From contig NZ_CANLRP010000037.1 in assembly GCF_947493425.1 (NCBI RefSeq), positions 1 to 57,483 of the forward strand: a stretch of 57,483 bases of DNA, given 5' to 3'. Both the position numbers and the translations under genes were made by a program. The notes under the pieces are model-generated. The model was not told the origin of the DNA. It saw nothing but the letters and a program-made list of their open reading frames with translations, and made no database searches. This DNA comes from an uncultured Microscilla sp. (GTDB taxonomy: Bacteria > Bacteroidota > Bacteroidia > Cytophagales > Microscillaceae). Below are positions 8,701 through 17,965 of this stretch, piece by piece. Within the stretch, counting starts at the first letter, position 1, and every line of letters starts with the position of its first letter.

Positions 8701-10403
8701 ATTTTTGTGTGGTTGGTTACAAACTTTTCATTATGTCCTCGGTGTGCCAGTAGCTTTAAAAAGGTGGTGTGTTCATCAGCCTCAGCTACATACATTGCTG
8801 CCTGCGTTGCATCTACATATTGAGTCAAATGATTAAGAATATCCTCAGCCATTGCTTCAATGTTATGGTCGTTGCGCTGTAGTACAGGTAAAAACTCTAT
8901 TACCCCGTTTGATAGCCACTGTCGAGCTTCCAGTGCGGTGTTAGATGTTTCTAGCTTTTGACGTTTCTCATCCAGCGATTCATTTTTTTCCTTGATATTT
9001 TGTGCCATCTGGTTAAATGAATGAGCCAGATCGCCAATCTCATCTTTGGAGGTTACTTGCACTTCGGTATCAAGTTTCCCTTGTTGAATATTTTTAGTGC
9101 CTTCTAATAATTGCTTGATCGGAGAAGACAGGTTTTTGGACAACAAAAGCGTAATTATCAAAATAATGATGAGTAATACCAATACACCTTGATATGCTTT
9201 TCGGGCAAAACTATCCATAGGCTGCATTACCTCTTTTTCGTCTATTTGGGTGACCAAAAACCACTCAAGGTCAGGGATTTTGAGGGGAGTGTAAGAAGTA
9301 AGTACCCTTTGGTTTCGGTAATCAGTAGCAATTTTAGCGTCTACTCTACCCAAGTAGGCGTCTTTCACTGCTTCAGTTTTTATTTCCTGAAAAAGAATAG
9401 AAGATTGAAATTGCTTCATCTTTTCAAGGTCACCTGCATTGAGCTTAAGCTTGGTCAATAATTTTAAAAATGCTTTAGGATCTTCTATCATTGCCCTGGC
9501 GTCATTACGCATTTTTGAGTCTCTGCCTACAATATAGCTTTCCCCCGTTTTGCCTAACCCCACTTCTGCCCATTTATGTTCATTGGTCATTGTGCGGTCA
9601 ATTTCTTTAGTTGATAGTTCAAATACCAGAGTCCCTATGTTTCTTTTACCGTCAAACACTGGTGTACCTATAAACATTGCAGGAAACATAAAGGAAGGAG
9701 TGTATTGTTCAAAGTCATATATTTTAACAAAATCTGGTTCACGGGCTTGCTTAACTTCCTGAAACACCTTGGCTATATTACTTTGAGAGTAAGGACCTGT
9801 TTTGAGGCTAGTGGCAAAATCAATTTCTTTATCTACCGAATAGATAATATGACCAGTTTCGTTGTCAACCAACAGAATGTCATAGTATTTAAATTTCTTT
9901 AGAAAATTGCTAATGTCTTGGTTGTATTTGGTGTGAACAGCATGATAGGGGTGATCATTTTTTATACCAGCCATTTCGGCCATATAATACCTTTGAAAAA
10001 AAAGTGTGGTAGAATCTTGAGGAATGAGGCGGTTTAGTTCAAAATTGCTAAGATTGTTTCCTAACTTTTTAAATATTTTATCTTTATAATAGCTTTTTAC
10101 CTTTGCTATGTCATTTTCATTCAAACGTGTTGGTACAGAAGCGTGAAAGGAATCTTTAAATTCACGCATTGCATTCACAATAGTGTGGTTTTTTGATAGG
10201 TACTGAATCTCATTGCGTACCAGTTGAAAATACTCTTCTATAGTTTGTTTTTTGTATTCGCGAATGGCGTTCAGTTGATCAAAGTTTTTTTTACGCAATA
10301 AATTGCCTGTAAACCAAAATCCCAGAAACATAAGAATGATCAGAGGCACTATGCCTACCAGCAAGAAGTTTAAAAGTAGCTTTATTCGTATGTTGATCTT
10401 CAT
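5778..10403 (-). CDS. Membrane multi-sensor SpoIIE-type PP2C phosphatase (dCache-HAMP-GAF-PAS3)
   Basis: 1541 aa. TM1 at about 11-33 and TM2 at about 405-422 enclose a large extracytoplasmic dCache-like sensor. HAMP follows at about 425-478 (SPIKQLLEG to DEIGDLAHSFNQM), then GAF at about 511-655. Two rounds of coiled coil plus PAS come next (PAS1 about 769-885, PAS2 about 989-1105), then PAS3 (about 1129-1250) and the SpoIIE phosphatase (about 1267-1541). The linker SISYAKRIQNALLP and motifs SGDFYWF, DCTGHGVPGAFMS, DGMDIALC, SDGYQDQFGG and IDDVLVIG are intact. The two coiled-coil/PAS blocks are near repeats of one another. The enzyme should dephosphorylate a Ser/Thr-phosphorylated switch protein in response to periplasmic and internal signals. 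Its substrate is not known. Confidence 0.93.
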   Translation of the reverse strand: MKINIRIKLLLNFLLVGIVPLIILMFLGFWFTGNLLRKKNFDQLNAIREYKKQTIEEYFQLVRNEIQYLSKNHTIVNAMREFKDSFHASVPTRLNENDIAKVKSYYKDKIFKKLGNNLSNFELNRLIPQDSTTLFFQRYYMAEMAGIKNDHPYHAVHTKYNQDISNFLKKFKYYDILLVDNETGHIIYSVDKEIDFATSLKTGPYSQSNIAKVFQEVKQAREPDFVKIYDFEQYTPSFMFPAMFIGTPVFDGKRNIGTLVFELSTKEIDRTMTNEHKWAEVGLGKTGESYIVGRDSKMRNDARAMIEDPKAFLKLLTKLKLNAGDLEKMKQFQSSILFQEIKTEAVKDAYLGRVDAKIATDYRNQRVLTSYTPLKIPDLEWFLVTQIDEKEVMQPMDSFARKAYQGVLVLLIIILIITLLLSKNLSSPIKQLLEGTKNIQQGKLDTEVQVTSKDEIGDLAHSFNQMAQNIKEKNESLDEKRQKLETSNTALEARQWLSNGVIEFLPVLQRNDHNIEAMAEDILNHLTQYVDATQAAMYVAEADEHTTFLKLLAHRGHNEKFVTNHTKIPLGTGLAGTCAKDKEVMRLTPKEEEYDIITSATFNAKPTTLLLVPLLNNQRLVGVLEISYLRKITENEVAFVRRISERISLAVYNMKADILTQELLQEVKIQNEQLSAKEDALRKNSEELQNLNESLEEKVEAATKNIQEKNQQLLAQEEELRQNLEELNAINESLDQKVEERTRELKEKERILVQNLAKLKVSQREQHKLSLMLNNSDDFIVLTGIEGNVIYMNNAARAMKGVAQGADISHLTLMDFKVPDDTLDLIEDVIPIVAKEGVWKGELHQQHLGTNAMLNVETTVFPVKDSNTQEWICFTLIQSDITERKEAQNKLVQQEEELRQNAEELQTLNESLEKRIQEATQDIQEKNQRLLAQEEELRQNIEELNSLNESLDDKVAQRTQELVDKEKLLQKNLHNLKEAQIEQQKLATMIDNSDDMIAMAGFDGKILYMNRQARKVWGIAADANVSTLKIDDLELKNAKGKKVSIFNNIFPKVAEQGVWKGEFIQRSVISDEDINIDSKIFTVIDENTQQPICIATIQRDITDRKKSQAKMKAAFEESKRSRELIQAVIDATPDWISVKDRNYQYILCNRSFARAFNRTKKQVLGEDDYSLGFPKHLIEGDEAQGIKGFREDDRRVFEYEHFIQNTNDPGIMIHGELRFFDTQKLPLFDSTGQVYAVLSIARDFTDRKIFEDKLQSKNVEITQQQQNIRASISYAKRIQNALLPHRKHIEESLPDSFILFKPRDIVSGDFYWFAHTEAKPLYEEVSSFQGIEKVLKGFRNEKIVIAAVDCTGHGVPGAFMSLIGNDILNNVVIQHETTDPDQILTKLNEGVKKSLKQQENADSRDGMDIALCTIDLDERTVEFAGAKNPLVYIQNGQVHEIKGSKFSIGGRERGTERTYNKHTIDANEPTTLYIYSDGYQDQFGGPNKQKFMKKRLRELLLEIHQKPMEEQKQILDDTLAQWMKEGNERQIDDVLVIGIRI

Positions 10404-10827
10404 TCTTTTTATATAAAATATTGCTTATAGCATTATTGGGTGGTAAACTTCTCCCAATACCAAAGCTTTTTGTCAAAGTTAAAATTATATCTGGTTGATT
10501 GTCAATAAGCTAATATCGCTTAACAAACTTGTTGAGGGGGGAGTGCACCAGTGCTACAATAAATACCAAAATTTGCACTACATCCAATACCCAATGTTCA
10601 GAAACTTTGCCAAAGAATGACAAATAGGCAAAGTTTCTTGATATAAAGTACAACTTATGGCACTTAATAAAACGTTTAAATGTTAATATGACAGATTGGT
10701 CTAGTTGAGCGCAAGTATACTGTTTTCAAGAATCATTTTTGTTGTGAGCCTGACTAACCATGTCATTGTTTATAGCGTTAGTTTATAAACTTGCACATCG
10801 TTTATGAACATCAATAAAGTATGAGTT
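10404..10827. other. Divergent intergenic region
   Basis: 424 bp between the minus-strand phosphatase and the plus-strand peroxiredoxin. Besides the promoter at 10474-10506 I see an 18-bp imperfect palindrome at 10519-10536 (eight-pair arms with AC at the centre, one G-T pair), immediately upstream of that promoter. It could be an operator, but nothing more supports this. No further coding potential was recognised. Confidence 0.4.
10474..10506 (-). promoter_or_regulatory. Bacteroidota-type promoter for the 1541-aa phosphatase
   Basis: On the minus strand, ATTG (10503-10506) and then 21 nt precede TAACTTTG (10474-10481). The -7 element is perfect; the -33 element has TTG only. Predicted transcription starts about 65 nt before the ATG at 10403. 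Confidence 0.5.
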
Positions 10828-11490
10828 ATGACTTTACAAGAAGAATTAGACACTTTAAAAGCTAAAGCGCAGAGCGTTAATGGAGGAGAAATGGTATTAG
10901 GTCACCATGACTTTGTCCAAGATATTAACAATTCGGGCAGGCTAGAGCAAGTTCCCAAATTGGGCGATATTGCACCACCCTTTATGCTACCTGATGATAA
11001 AGGAAACATCGTAAGTAGTAATACATTGTTGGAAAAAGGACCTTTGATTATTTCGTTTTTTAGAGGCGATTGGTGTGTGTTCTGTAGCCTTGAACTAAGG
11101 GCTTTGCAAAGGTCGCTGGCAGAGTTTAAAAAACTAGGAGCAAGTTTGATAGGAATCTCTCCTCAAAGTGTATCATACTCACACATGGTAGCCGATAAAA
11201 GAAATGTACAATACAATGTGTTGTCAGACGAAGGAAATAAAATTGCTGATAGCTATGGATTGATGTTTTCTATGCCCAACCAAATGATCAATGCTTTTAG
11301 CGCTTTTGGTGTAGACCTTAAGGCAATTAATGGTAGCCAAAGTTCAGTAGATGTGCCCGTGCCGGCTACTTTTGTGCTCAATACAGAGGGGAGAGTTGTA
11401 TACCGTTTTGTAGATGCTGATTATACCAAACGTGCCGAACCAGCAGCAATTATTGCAAGTTTGATGGAAATCAATGCTCAGGCAGCCTAA
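10828..11490 (+). CDS. Peroxiredoxin-like AhpC/TSA-family protein
   Basis: 220 aa, thioredoxin fold. GDIAPPFMLPDDKGN opens the redox domain near residue 46. The active site is FRGDWCVFCSLEL at about 73-86, in which the first Cys should be peroxidatic and the CxxC partner could resolve it. PVPATFVLNTEGRVVYRF gives the cis-Pro region. An N-terminal helix of about 40 residues precedes the domain. The likely role is thiol-dependent peroxide reduction in the cytoplasm. The gene is divergent from the giant sensor phosphatase and upstream of a PAS phosphatase, so a shared redox theme is possible but unproven. Confidence 0.85.
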   Translation: MTLQEELDTLKAKAQSVNGGEMVLGHHDFVQDINNSGRLEQVPKLGDIAPPFMLPDDKGNIVSSNTLLEKGPLIISFFRGDWCVFCSLELRALQRSLAEFKKLGASLIGISPQSVSYSHMVADKRNVQYNVLSDEGNKIADSYGLMFSMPNQMINAFSAFGVDLKAINGSQSSVDVPVPATFVLNTEGRVVYRFVDADYTKRAEPAAIIASLMEINAQAA

Positions 11491-11688
11491 ACCAGGTATG
11501 TTGCACTTGCTGATATGGCGGCAATTCTTAACATATCAAACGAGTTTTGGTAAGTAAGTTGTAGGTATTTGTCAAAAATATAGACAACTTAGGAGTGCTA
11601 AATCAATACTTGTAAGTGCGTCTTGGTTAAACTCATTCTAAAACTTGATTTAAATTTGCTGGCATATATTTAACTTAATGCATAACTA

Positions 11689-13398
11689 ATGGCAGACCAA
11701 CAACCTATTAGTCCCCAACAGGTTCAGTTACTCGAAGAACAAGTGCGTAAACTGGAGCAACGTCTCAAAGAAGCTGAAAAAATCAACCAGTGGATACTGA
11801 TGGACAAAAGAGCACTTGAGGTGCGTTTTGACATATCAGAAAAACTTGCTCACATAGGTTATTGGGAAACCAATCTACAGAATCAAGAATTACATTGGTC
11901 AGACGGTTTTAGAGAGATTTTAGGTGCTGATAAACAGCTACAGCCTGATATGAAGCTTTACAAGCAAATGATGACCGACGAAGATGGGGATAAGTTAGGA
12001 GCAGCGATTCAAAAAGTATTTATCAACCGTGAAAATTACTCTTTTGAGCACAGTCTTTTGTTGGCAAACCAACAACTAAAGTTTGTAGAACTTACCCTAA
12101 AACTGGTGTTTGATGAACAAACCAGCCAACCAGCCAAATTACTAGGCATAGTACAAGACATTACTGCACGTAAAGAGTCACAAGCAAAACTTGAGCGTTT
12201 GTCGTTGGTAGCAGCCAAAACCTCCAATGCCGTATTTATTCTGGATAAAGACCTAAAGCTTGAGTGGATGAACGATGGGTATACCCGGATGACAGGCTAT
12301 ACTTATGACGATTTGCAAGGAAAGCATCTGCCAGAAGTGTTGGCTTTGTGTGAAGGTGACTTGAAAAATTATGATGAGTTTGTCGATAGTCTCTCCTCTA
12401 GTCAGTCGGTAAGCAAAGAACTTAAAATAAAAAACCGACAAGGGGAAGACTTGTGGATTTTAATGAATTTGACTCCCACCTATGACTATGCACTTAATCT
12501 AACAAACTATGTTGCCATTATTATTAATATTACCAAGCGCAAAGAAGCGGAGGAAATGTTGTTAGATGCCAACAATGAGCTCAAAGACAAAAATCAAAGT
12601 ATTACCGAAAGCATCAACTACGCGCAAAGAATACAAGCTGCTATGTTGCCCAACCTTAATACCGTAAAGCAAGAGTTACCCGACTTGTTTGTGTTGTTTA
12701 AGCCCAGAGACATTGTAAGCGGAGACTTTTACTGGTTTGCTGCCCCCCACCAATACGACGAAAGTGGCAACAGTATACCTAAACATAAATTAATGATTGC
12801 AGCAGTTGACTGTACCGGGCATGGGGTGCCAGGAGCTTTTATGAGCATGATTGGGCATTCCTTATTAGATGAGATTGTAAATGTGCGAGGGATAATCAAA
12901 CCCGACTACATATTGAAGGGTTTACACGAAGGGGTTCGTTATGCTTTGCGGCAACAAGATAGCCGCAACCGCGATGGAATGGATATGGCGTTGGTAGTGG
13001 TGTGTAAAAAGAAACAAATTATAGAATTTGCCGGGGCAAAAAACCCTCTATTGTATATTCAAGACAATCAGTTGTATCAACTCAAAGGAGATAAACTTGC
13101 CATTGGGGGTGAGCAACTCGAAGTAGAGCGAAAGTACACCCGCCATGTCATTGACATCTCAAAACCTACTACTTTTTATCTTTACTCTGATGGTTATCAG
13201 GATCAGTTTGGAGGACCAGAAGGAAAAAAGTTTATGCGACGAAACTTGCGTGAACTGTTGTTGCGTATACACCAAAAGCCTATGCCCGAACAACGTCAGG
13301 TATTGGATGACACTATTGAAAGTTGGTGTGCTCAAGCCAACGAAAAACAAGTAGATGACATTATGGTAGTAGGGGCACACTGGCCAGGTAAGCAATGA
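11689..13398 (+). CDS. Cytoplasmic PAS-PAS SpoIIE-type PP2C phosphatase
   Basis: 569 aa with no membrane helix. A coiled coil spans about 8-45. PAS1 at about 50-165 ends in GIVQDITARKESQ, and PAS2 at about 175-285 contains GYTYDDLQGKHLPEVL and ends in INITKRKEAEE. The switch linker SINYAQRIQAAMLP follows, then the phosphatase (about 315-569) with RDIVSGDFYWF, DCTGHGVPGAFMSM, DGMDMALVV, SDGYQDQFGG and VDDIMVVG. A TAAATTTG box at 11651-11658 could be the -7 element. The next phosphatase gene begins about 60 bp later, so the two may be co-transcribed. Confidence 0.93.
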   Translation: MADQQPISPQQVQLLEEQVRKLEQRLKEAEKINQWILMDKRALEVRFDISEKLAHIGYWETNLQNQELHWSDGFREILGADKQLQPDMKLYKQMMTDEDGDKLGAAIQKVFINRENYSFEHSLLLANQQLKFVELTLKLVFDEQTSQPAKLLGIVQDITARKESQAKLERLSLVAAKTSNAVFILDKDLKLEWMNDGYTRMTGYTYDDLQGKHLPEVLALCEGDLKNYDEFVDSLSSSQSVSKELKIKNRQGEDLWILMNLTPTYDYALNLTNYVAIIINITKRKEAEEMLLDANNELKDKNQSITESINYAQRIQAAMLPNLNTVKQELPDLFVLFKPRDIVSGDFYWFAAPHQYDESGNSIPKHKLMIAAVDCTGHGVPGAFMSMIGHSLLDEIVNVRGIIKPDYILKGLHEGVRYALRQQDSRNRDGMDMALVVVCKKKQIIEFAGAKNPLLYIQDNQLYQLKGDKLAIGGEQLEVERKYTRHVIDISKPTTFYLYSDGYQDQFGGPEGKKFMRRNLRELLLRIHQKPMPEQRQVLDDTIESWCAQANEKQVDDIMVVGAHWPGKQ

Positions 13399-13456
13399 TC
13401 TTCCTGAACAAGTATCTTATCAAACAGTGGCATTTTTCAGTAGTATTAGATATAAA

Positions 13457-15547
13457 ATGTTTCAACCCATTATTTTTTCAATGCAGTACTTAAAATATTT
13501 GTGTTTTAGTTTGTACCTGCTGTTGGCTTATGATGCAAAAGCTCAAAAAGTCTTTTATATCGAAGGAGATAGTAGTCAATACAAACAACTGAATTCTTGT
13601 TTATATGTACTGTCGAAAAACACCGCTTCAATTGATTTTACACAAGTACAAAACCTCCCTGACACTCAATTCCAACTGTTTATATCTGCCCCAGAAAATA
13701 TTAAAAAAGCGTTAAAAATTTGGGGGAAAATTAGAATTCAAAACAAGCAAAGCCGTGATTTTAATGGTATCCTTATACTGGGCAAACGTTATATTAACAT
13801 AGCAGAGGTGTATCAACAAAATGATAAGGGAGAGGTGGAGCTCAAGAAAACAGGAGGGCATGTAAGAGGCAGCGAAAAAGACCTTAATATAAACCGTACC
13901 ATACCCAAAGTAAGGTTGTACCTCAAGCCAGGGCAAGCCAAAACCCTATATATTCGCTTCCAAAATGTTAACCAAAAAAACTTGAGTATCGGGCTTGAAG
14001 CCCAAACTAAAGAATACTGGGACAGTTTTATCCAACGTCGTAACCTGGTACAAGGTATATTTCAGGGGGCAGTAGGGCTTATATTATTGTATAACCTGTT
14101 TTTATACGTGTTGAGTGGCAACAAGATATATGTCTACTATAGTGGTTATCTCTTTTGTACAGGAGCCTATTTTTTCAATTACGCTGGATTTTCTACCGAG
14201 TACCTGTTTCCGGAACATCCTCATTTGTTTTATGATGTTTACCTGTTTTCTACTGTGTTTCTACAGGTGTTTTATATTCAGTTTATCCGTGTTTTTTTAA
14301 ACACGCAAAAAAATATTCCTTTTTGGGACAAGGTCATGTGTTGGTGGATGATAGGGCGAGTAGTTGAGTTCATAGTACTCGAAGTAGTGCTACATACCAG
14401 CGACAACTTTGCTTTTATTCACAATTTTCATCGTCAATACGCTTTGGTTGAATCTGCCTTCTTTTTAGTGTTGGTAATGGTATGGGCGACCACCAAAACC
14501 AAAATGGTGATTTACATCATTGCAGGCTTTTTTTGTTTATATATTGGGATGAGCATTAGCATTGTTAAAGGCTCCTATAACGGCAATTTGTATTTTCAAG
14601 CGGGTACTTTGCTCGAAATTTTATGTTTTTCTCTGGGGTTAGGCTACCGAATCCGTTTAAACGATAAAGAAAAACGCAGAGCACAAGAAGAGGTTATTCT
14701 GGTACAGGAAAACGCCAATAAACAACTCGAAAGCAAAGTGCAAGAACGGACTGAACAGCTAAAACAACTCAATGATACACTCAATAGCAAGAATGAAGAT
14801 TTACACGCAAGCATGCGGTATGCACATAAGTTGCAAAAAGGAGTATTGCCTGATGGCAAAAGAGTTTCGCAGTTGTTCTCTCAACATTTTATACTCTATC
14901 GTCCTCGTGACATTGTAAGCGGAGACTTTTATTGGGTAGAAGAAGTAGAAGGAAAAATAATAGTAGTGATAGCAGATTGTACTGGACATGGTATTCCTGG
15001 TGCTATGATGAGCATGTTGGGTAGTACAGCCTTGTCAGATATTATTTTAAATAAAAAAATATTAAATGCAGACGTTGTTTTAAACAAATTGAGTCAGGTG
15101 GTGGAGGCGATTTTACGGGCAGATAAAAATGAGATCAGAGACGGGATGGACATCGGCATTTGTGTTATAAACTATGAAGGAAAACAAATGGAGTTTGCCG
15201 GGGCTCATCATCCTTTATATTATTTTCAAGATGGGCAACTAAATATAATAAAAGGTACTCAACTGTCTATTGGAGGCTATCAGGAGAATAAAACCTTTAA
15301 GAAAAATGTAATAGATATATCAAAAGAAACAATATTTTATATGTGTTCCGATGGGTACCAAGATCAGTTTGGTGGACCTAATGATAAAAAGTTTATGACT
15401 CGACAACTCAAATCTTTAATTACAGAAATACACCAAATGCCCTTGTTCCAACAAAAACAGATTTTGGATGATACACTTAATCAGTGGATTATTGAAGGAA
15501 ATACTAAACAAACTGATGATATATTGGTGTGGGGAGCTAAAATATAA
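13457..15547 (+). CDS. 7TMR-DISM membrane receptor with SpoIIE-type PP2C phosphatase
   Basis: About 696 aa from this ATG; an in-frame ATG at 13481 would also leave an intact signal peptide ending near DAKAQ. An earlier in-frame GTG at 13427 is less likely. A periplasmic 7TMR-DISMED2-like beta domain (to about 190) is followed by a bundle of roughly seven membrane helices (about 195-390). A coiled coil (VQERTEQLKQLND), the linker SMRYAHKLQKGVLP and the phosphatase complete the protein. Metal motifs: SGDFYWV, DCTGHGIPGAMMSM, DGMDIGIC, SDGYQDQFGG and TDDILVWG. DISM receptors commonly sense carbohydrates or other small ligands; the ligand here is unknown. It follows the PAS phosphatase closely on the same strand. 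Confidence 0.9.
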   Translation: MFQPIIFSMQYLKYLCFSLYLLLAYDAKAQKVFYIEGDSSQYKQLNSCLYVLSKNTASIDFTQVQNLPDTQFQLFISAPENIKKALKIWGKIRIQNKQSRDFNGILILGKRYINIAEVYQQNDKGEVELKKTGGHVRGSEKDLNINRTIPKVRLYLKPGQAKTLYIRFQNVNQKNLSIGLEAQTKEYWDSFIQRRNLVQGIFQGAVGLILLYNLFLYVLSGNKIYVYYSGYLFCTGAYFFNYAGFSTEYLFPEHPHLFYDVYLFSTVFLQVFYIQFIRVFLNTQKNIPFWDKVMCWWMIGRVVEFIVLEVVLHTSDNFAFIHNFHRQYALVESAFFLVLVMVWATTKTKMVIYIIAGFFCLYIGMSISIVKGSYNGNLYFQAGTLLEILCFSLGLGYRIRLNDKEKRRAQEEVILVQENANKQLESKVQERTEQLKQLNDTLNSKNEDLHASMRYAHKLQKGVLPDGKRVSQLFSQHFILYRPRDIVSGDFYWVEEVEGKIIVVIADCTGHGIPGAMMSMLGSTALSDIILNKKILNADVVLNKLSQVVEAILRADKNEIRDGMDIGICVINYEGKQMEFAGAHHPLYYFQDGQLNIIKGTQLSIGGYQENKTFKKNVIDISKETIFYMCSDGYQDQFGGPNDKKFMTRQLKSLITEIHQMPLFQQKQILDDTLNQWIIEGNTKQTDDILVWGAKI

Positions 15548-15630
15548 ATTTGTGTAATTGTATGGATGTGATTTGAATGTGCAGTATTTTTGCTTGTCCA
15601 TTCGACATGAGGGAAAAATTTAAAGCTTAA

Positions 15631-17880
15631 ATGAAACACCTTTTTTTTATCATATCATTATGTCTTCTCGTTGCAGTAAAATCGTTTGCTCAACTCTCTA
15701 TTGTTGATAGCTTAAAAACTGCCTTCTCAAATGCTTCTCATGATACTACAAAAACATTCATTGCCTTAAAGATAGCCAAGACTTATATTAAAACAGATCA
15801 GAAACAAGCACAAGAATATATTAATAAAGCCCGCGTATTGGCAGAGAATGCTGATTTTTTGGAAGGACAAATAAACACGCTTATTACTGAAGCCAAACTA
15901 TTCTCGACACAAGGAAAAATACAAAAATCAGTCGAGATTATTAACAAAGGCTTTGACCTTATCAAACAGAAAAAAGGCACAGAAAGACAAGCCATGGTTT
16001 TGTACAATGTCTTGGGTGTGTATTATTATGCCATGTCAAACTATAAAAAGTCGTTAGAGAACCTGTTGGCTGGTTTGGCTATAGCCGAAAAATTGAAGGA
16101 TGATGTATACATCGGAAAATTTTCATCTAACGTAGGTGTAATTTATGACGAGCAAGGAAACTATCCTAAAGCCCTGAAAAGCTACTTTAAGGGGCTAAAG
16201 GTGGCAGAAGCTCACCAACAGTACAAATCAAAAGTAGACGTGCTAACCAATATAAGCACGATATACTTTCAACAACAAAAACTGAAGCTGGCAATTGAAA
16301 ATGCCCAAAAAGCCCTTCATTTACTCAAAACAAAAGTGAAAAACGAGGTAGGGGAGGTAATTTGTTTAGGTAATCTGGCGGAGTTTTATTTTTACGAAGG
16401 GAAGTACTCAAAAGCACTTGAGTATGCCCAAAAAAGTAAGGAAATAGCACAACGTATCACTGATAAAATGGGCTTAGTGACTGCTTATAAAGTAATAGGG
16501 CAGGTAAAAACCAAAAGAAAGCAGTACCGTGAGGCTTTGAGATACTATGGCATTGGGCGTGACATGAGTATTGAGATAAACGACAAGCAAGGCACCAGCA
16601 ATATGGAGCGTGAAATAGCCCTTATTCACAGCGAAATGAAGGCGTATGAGACCGCCCTGGAGTATGCCAGAAAAAGCCTTAAGAGAGCCCAGGAAATAGG
16701 AGCTGCCAAGGAAATAAAAAAAGGATTGGAAGCGTTGTCAGAAATTTTTAAAGCCCAGGGAAACATAGACTCATCTTATTATTATTACAGAGCGTACGTA
16801 AAGCAAAAAGATAAGTTATTTGGGGATAAAAATGCCCGTGAGATAGCTACTATCAGGGCAGAGTTTGACCTGGAAAAGAAACAAGCCGAGATTAACTTGC
16901 TCACCAAAGACAATGCACTAAAAGAAGCCAAAAACCAACGAGCTCAAATTGTGCGTAATCTTTTTATTGGAGGGTTTATAGTAATTCTTATCATTGCATT
17001 TATAATGTACCGAAACATTTTGCAAAAGCAACGGAACAATCAATTGTTGCAAAATAAGAATGAGGAAATTAATCGTAAAAATATTCAAATCAATGCCCAA
17101 AATGAAGCTATTACTTCCAGCATAAACTACGCCCAACGTATTCAAAAAGCCATTTTGCCACTGGACGAACAAATAGCTAAATTAGCCGATGAATATTTTA
17201 TTTATAACAAACCACGAGATATTGTAAGTGGAGATTTTTATTGGGTAGTTGAGTATCAAAACAAGTTTTTTTTCAGTGTGATTGATTGTACAGGTCACGG
17301 GGTACCAGGGGCATTTATGAGCATGTTGGGTAATACTTCACTTACCAATATTGTACTACAACAAGGCATTACCAAACCCCATGAAATACTCAATCAGTTG
17401 AGCAAAGAAATAGATTTTATATTGCAGCAACACGTAACCCAAAACTCTGATAGCATGGACATGGCTTTGTGTATGGTAGACTTTGACAAGGGTATACTTG
17501 AGTATGCAGGAGCCAATAACCCTATGTTGTGTATCCAAAATGGAGAAATGAATTTGGTCAAGGCCGACCGCATGCCCATTGGCAAAGAACAGATAGATAT
17601 GGCTCGTAGTTATACCCTGCATACCATAGATATAAGCGTGCCTACTGTAGTATATCTGTTTTCTGATGGCTATCAGGATCAGTTTGGAGGGAAAGATGGC
17701 AAAAAGTTTAGAAGCAGACGTTTACGTCAATTGATTATGGATATCCATCGTTATCCTTTGACAAAGCAAAGAGCATTGTTAGATGAGAGCCTGACTACCT
17801 GGATGGAAGATGGTGATAAGGTACAGGTAGACGATATATTGATTATGGGAGTAAAGTTTAATGGAAAATCTCAGATATAA
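15631..17880 (+). CDS. Periplasmic-TPR SpoIIE-type PP2C phosphatase
   Basis: 749 aa. The signal peptide ends near KSFAQ (21). TPR units fill about 35-385 (for example NYPKALKSYFKGLKVA, GKYSKALEYAQKSKEIA and KQYREALRYYGIGRDM). A charged coiled coil and one membrane helix (about 442-462) follow, then a short coiled coil, linker SINYAQRIQKAILP and the phosphatase (about 505-745). Catalytic motifs: SGDFYWV, DCTGHGVPGAFMSM, SDSMDMALC (Ser replaces the usual Gly, the Asp is kept), SDGYQDQFGG and VDDILIMG. The input half has the same layout as the histidine kinase at 2247. A TATTTTTG box at 15585-15592 may be its -7 element. Confidence 0.92.
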   Translation: MKHLFFIISLCLLVAVKSFAQLSIVDSLKTAFSNASHDTTKTFIALKIAKTYIKTDQKQAQEYINKARVLAENADFLEGQINTLITEAKLFSTQGKIQKSVEIINKGFDLIKQKKGTERQAMVLYNVLGVYYYAMSNYKKSLENLLAGLAIAEKLKDDVYIGKFSSNVGVIYDEQGNYPKALKSYFKGLKVAEAHQQYKSKVDVLTNISTIYFQQQKLKLAIENAQKALHLLKTKVKNEVGEVICLGNLAEFYFYEGKYSKALEYAQKSKEIAQRITDKMGLVTAYKVIGQVKTKRKQYREALRYYGIGRDMSIEINDKQGTSNMEREIALIHSEMKAYETALEYARKSLKRAQEIGAAKEIKKGLEALSEIFKAQGNIDSSYYYYRAYVKQKDKLFGDKNAREIATIRAEFDLEKKQAEINLLTKDNALKEAKNQRAQIVRNLFIGGFIVILIIAFIMYRNILQKQRNNQLLQNKNEEINRKNIQINAQNEAITSSINYAQRIQKAILPLDEQIAKLADEYFIYNKPRDIVSGDFYWVVEYQNKFFFSVIDCTGHGVPGAFMSMLGNTSLTNIVLQQGITKPHEILNQLSKEIDFILQQHVTQNSDSMDMALCMVDFDKGILEYAGANNPMLCIQNGEMNLVKADRMPIGKEQIDMARSYTLHTIDISVPTVVYLFSDGYQDQFGGKDGKKFRSRRLRQLIMDIHRYPLTKQRALLDESLTTWMEDGDKVQVDDILIMGVKFNGKSQI

Positions 17881-17965
17881 CAATTGTCTGATGTTCTGGC
17901 TTTGCAAAGCATATCACTTAGCCTGAAAAGATCGTGTCTACTTTTCCGTGTTGATTAAAGTTTTT

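Noticed and set aside
10543..10548. GTGCAC sites (also at 37934-37939) as evidence for ApaLI specificity
   Set aside because: Site presence in a methylated genome says nothing about enzyme specificity, and I could not count sites exhaustively.
13427..13456. GTG start for the 7TMR-DISM phosphatase
   Set aside because: It would place charged residues before the signal peptide; ATG at 13457 or 13481 gives a normal one.
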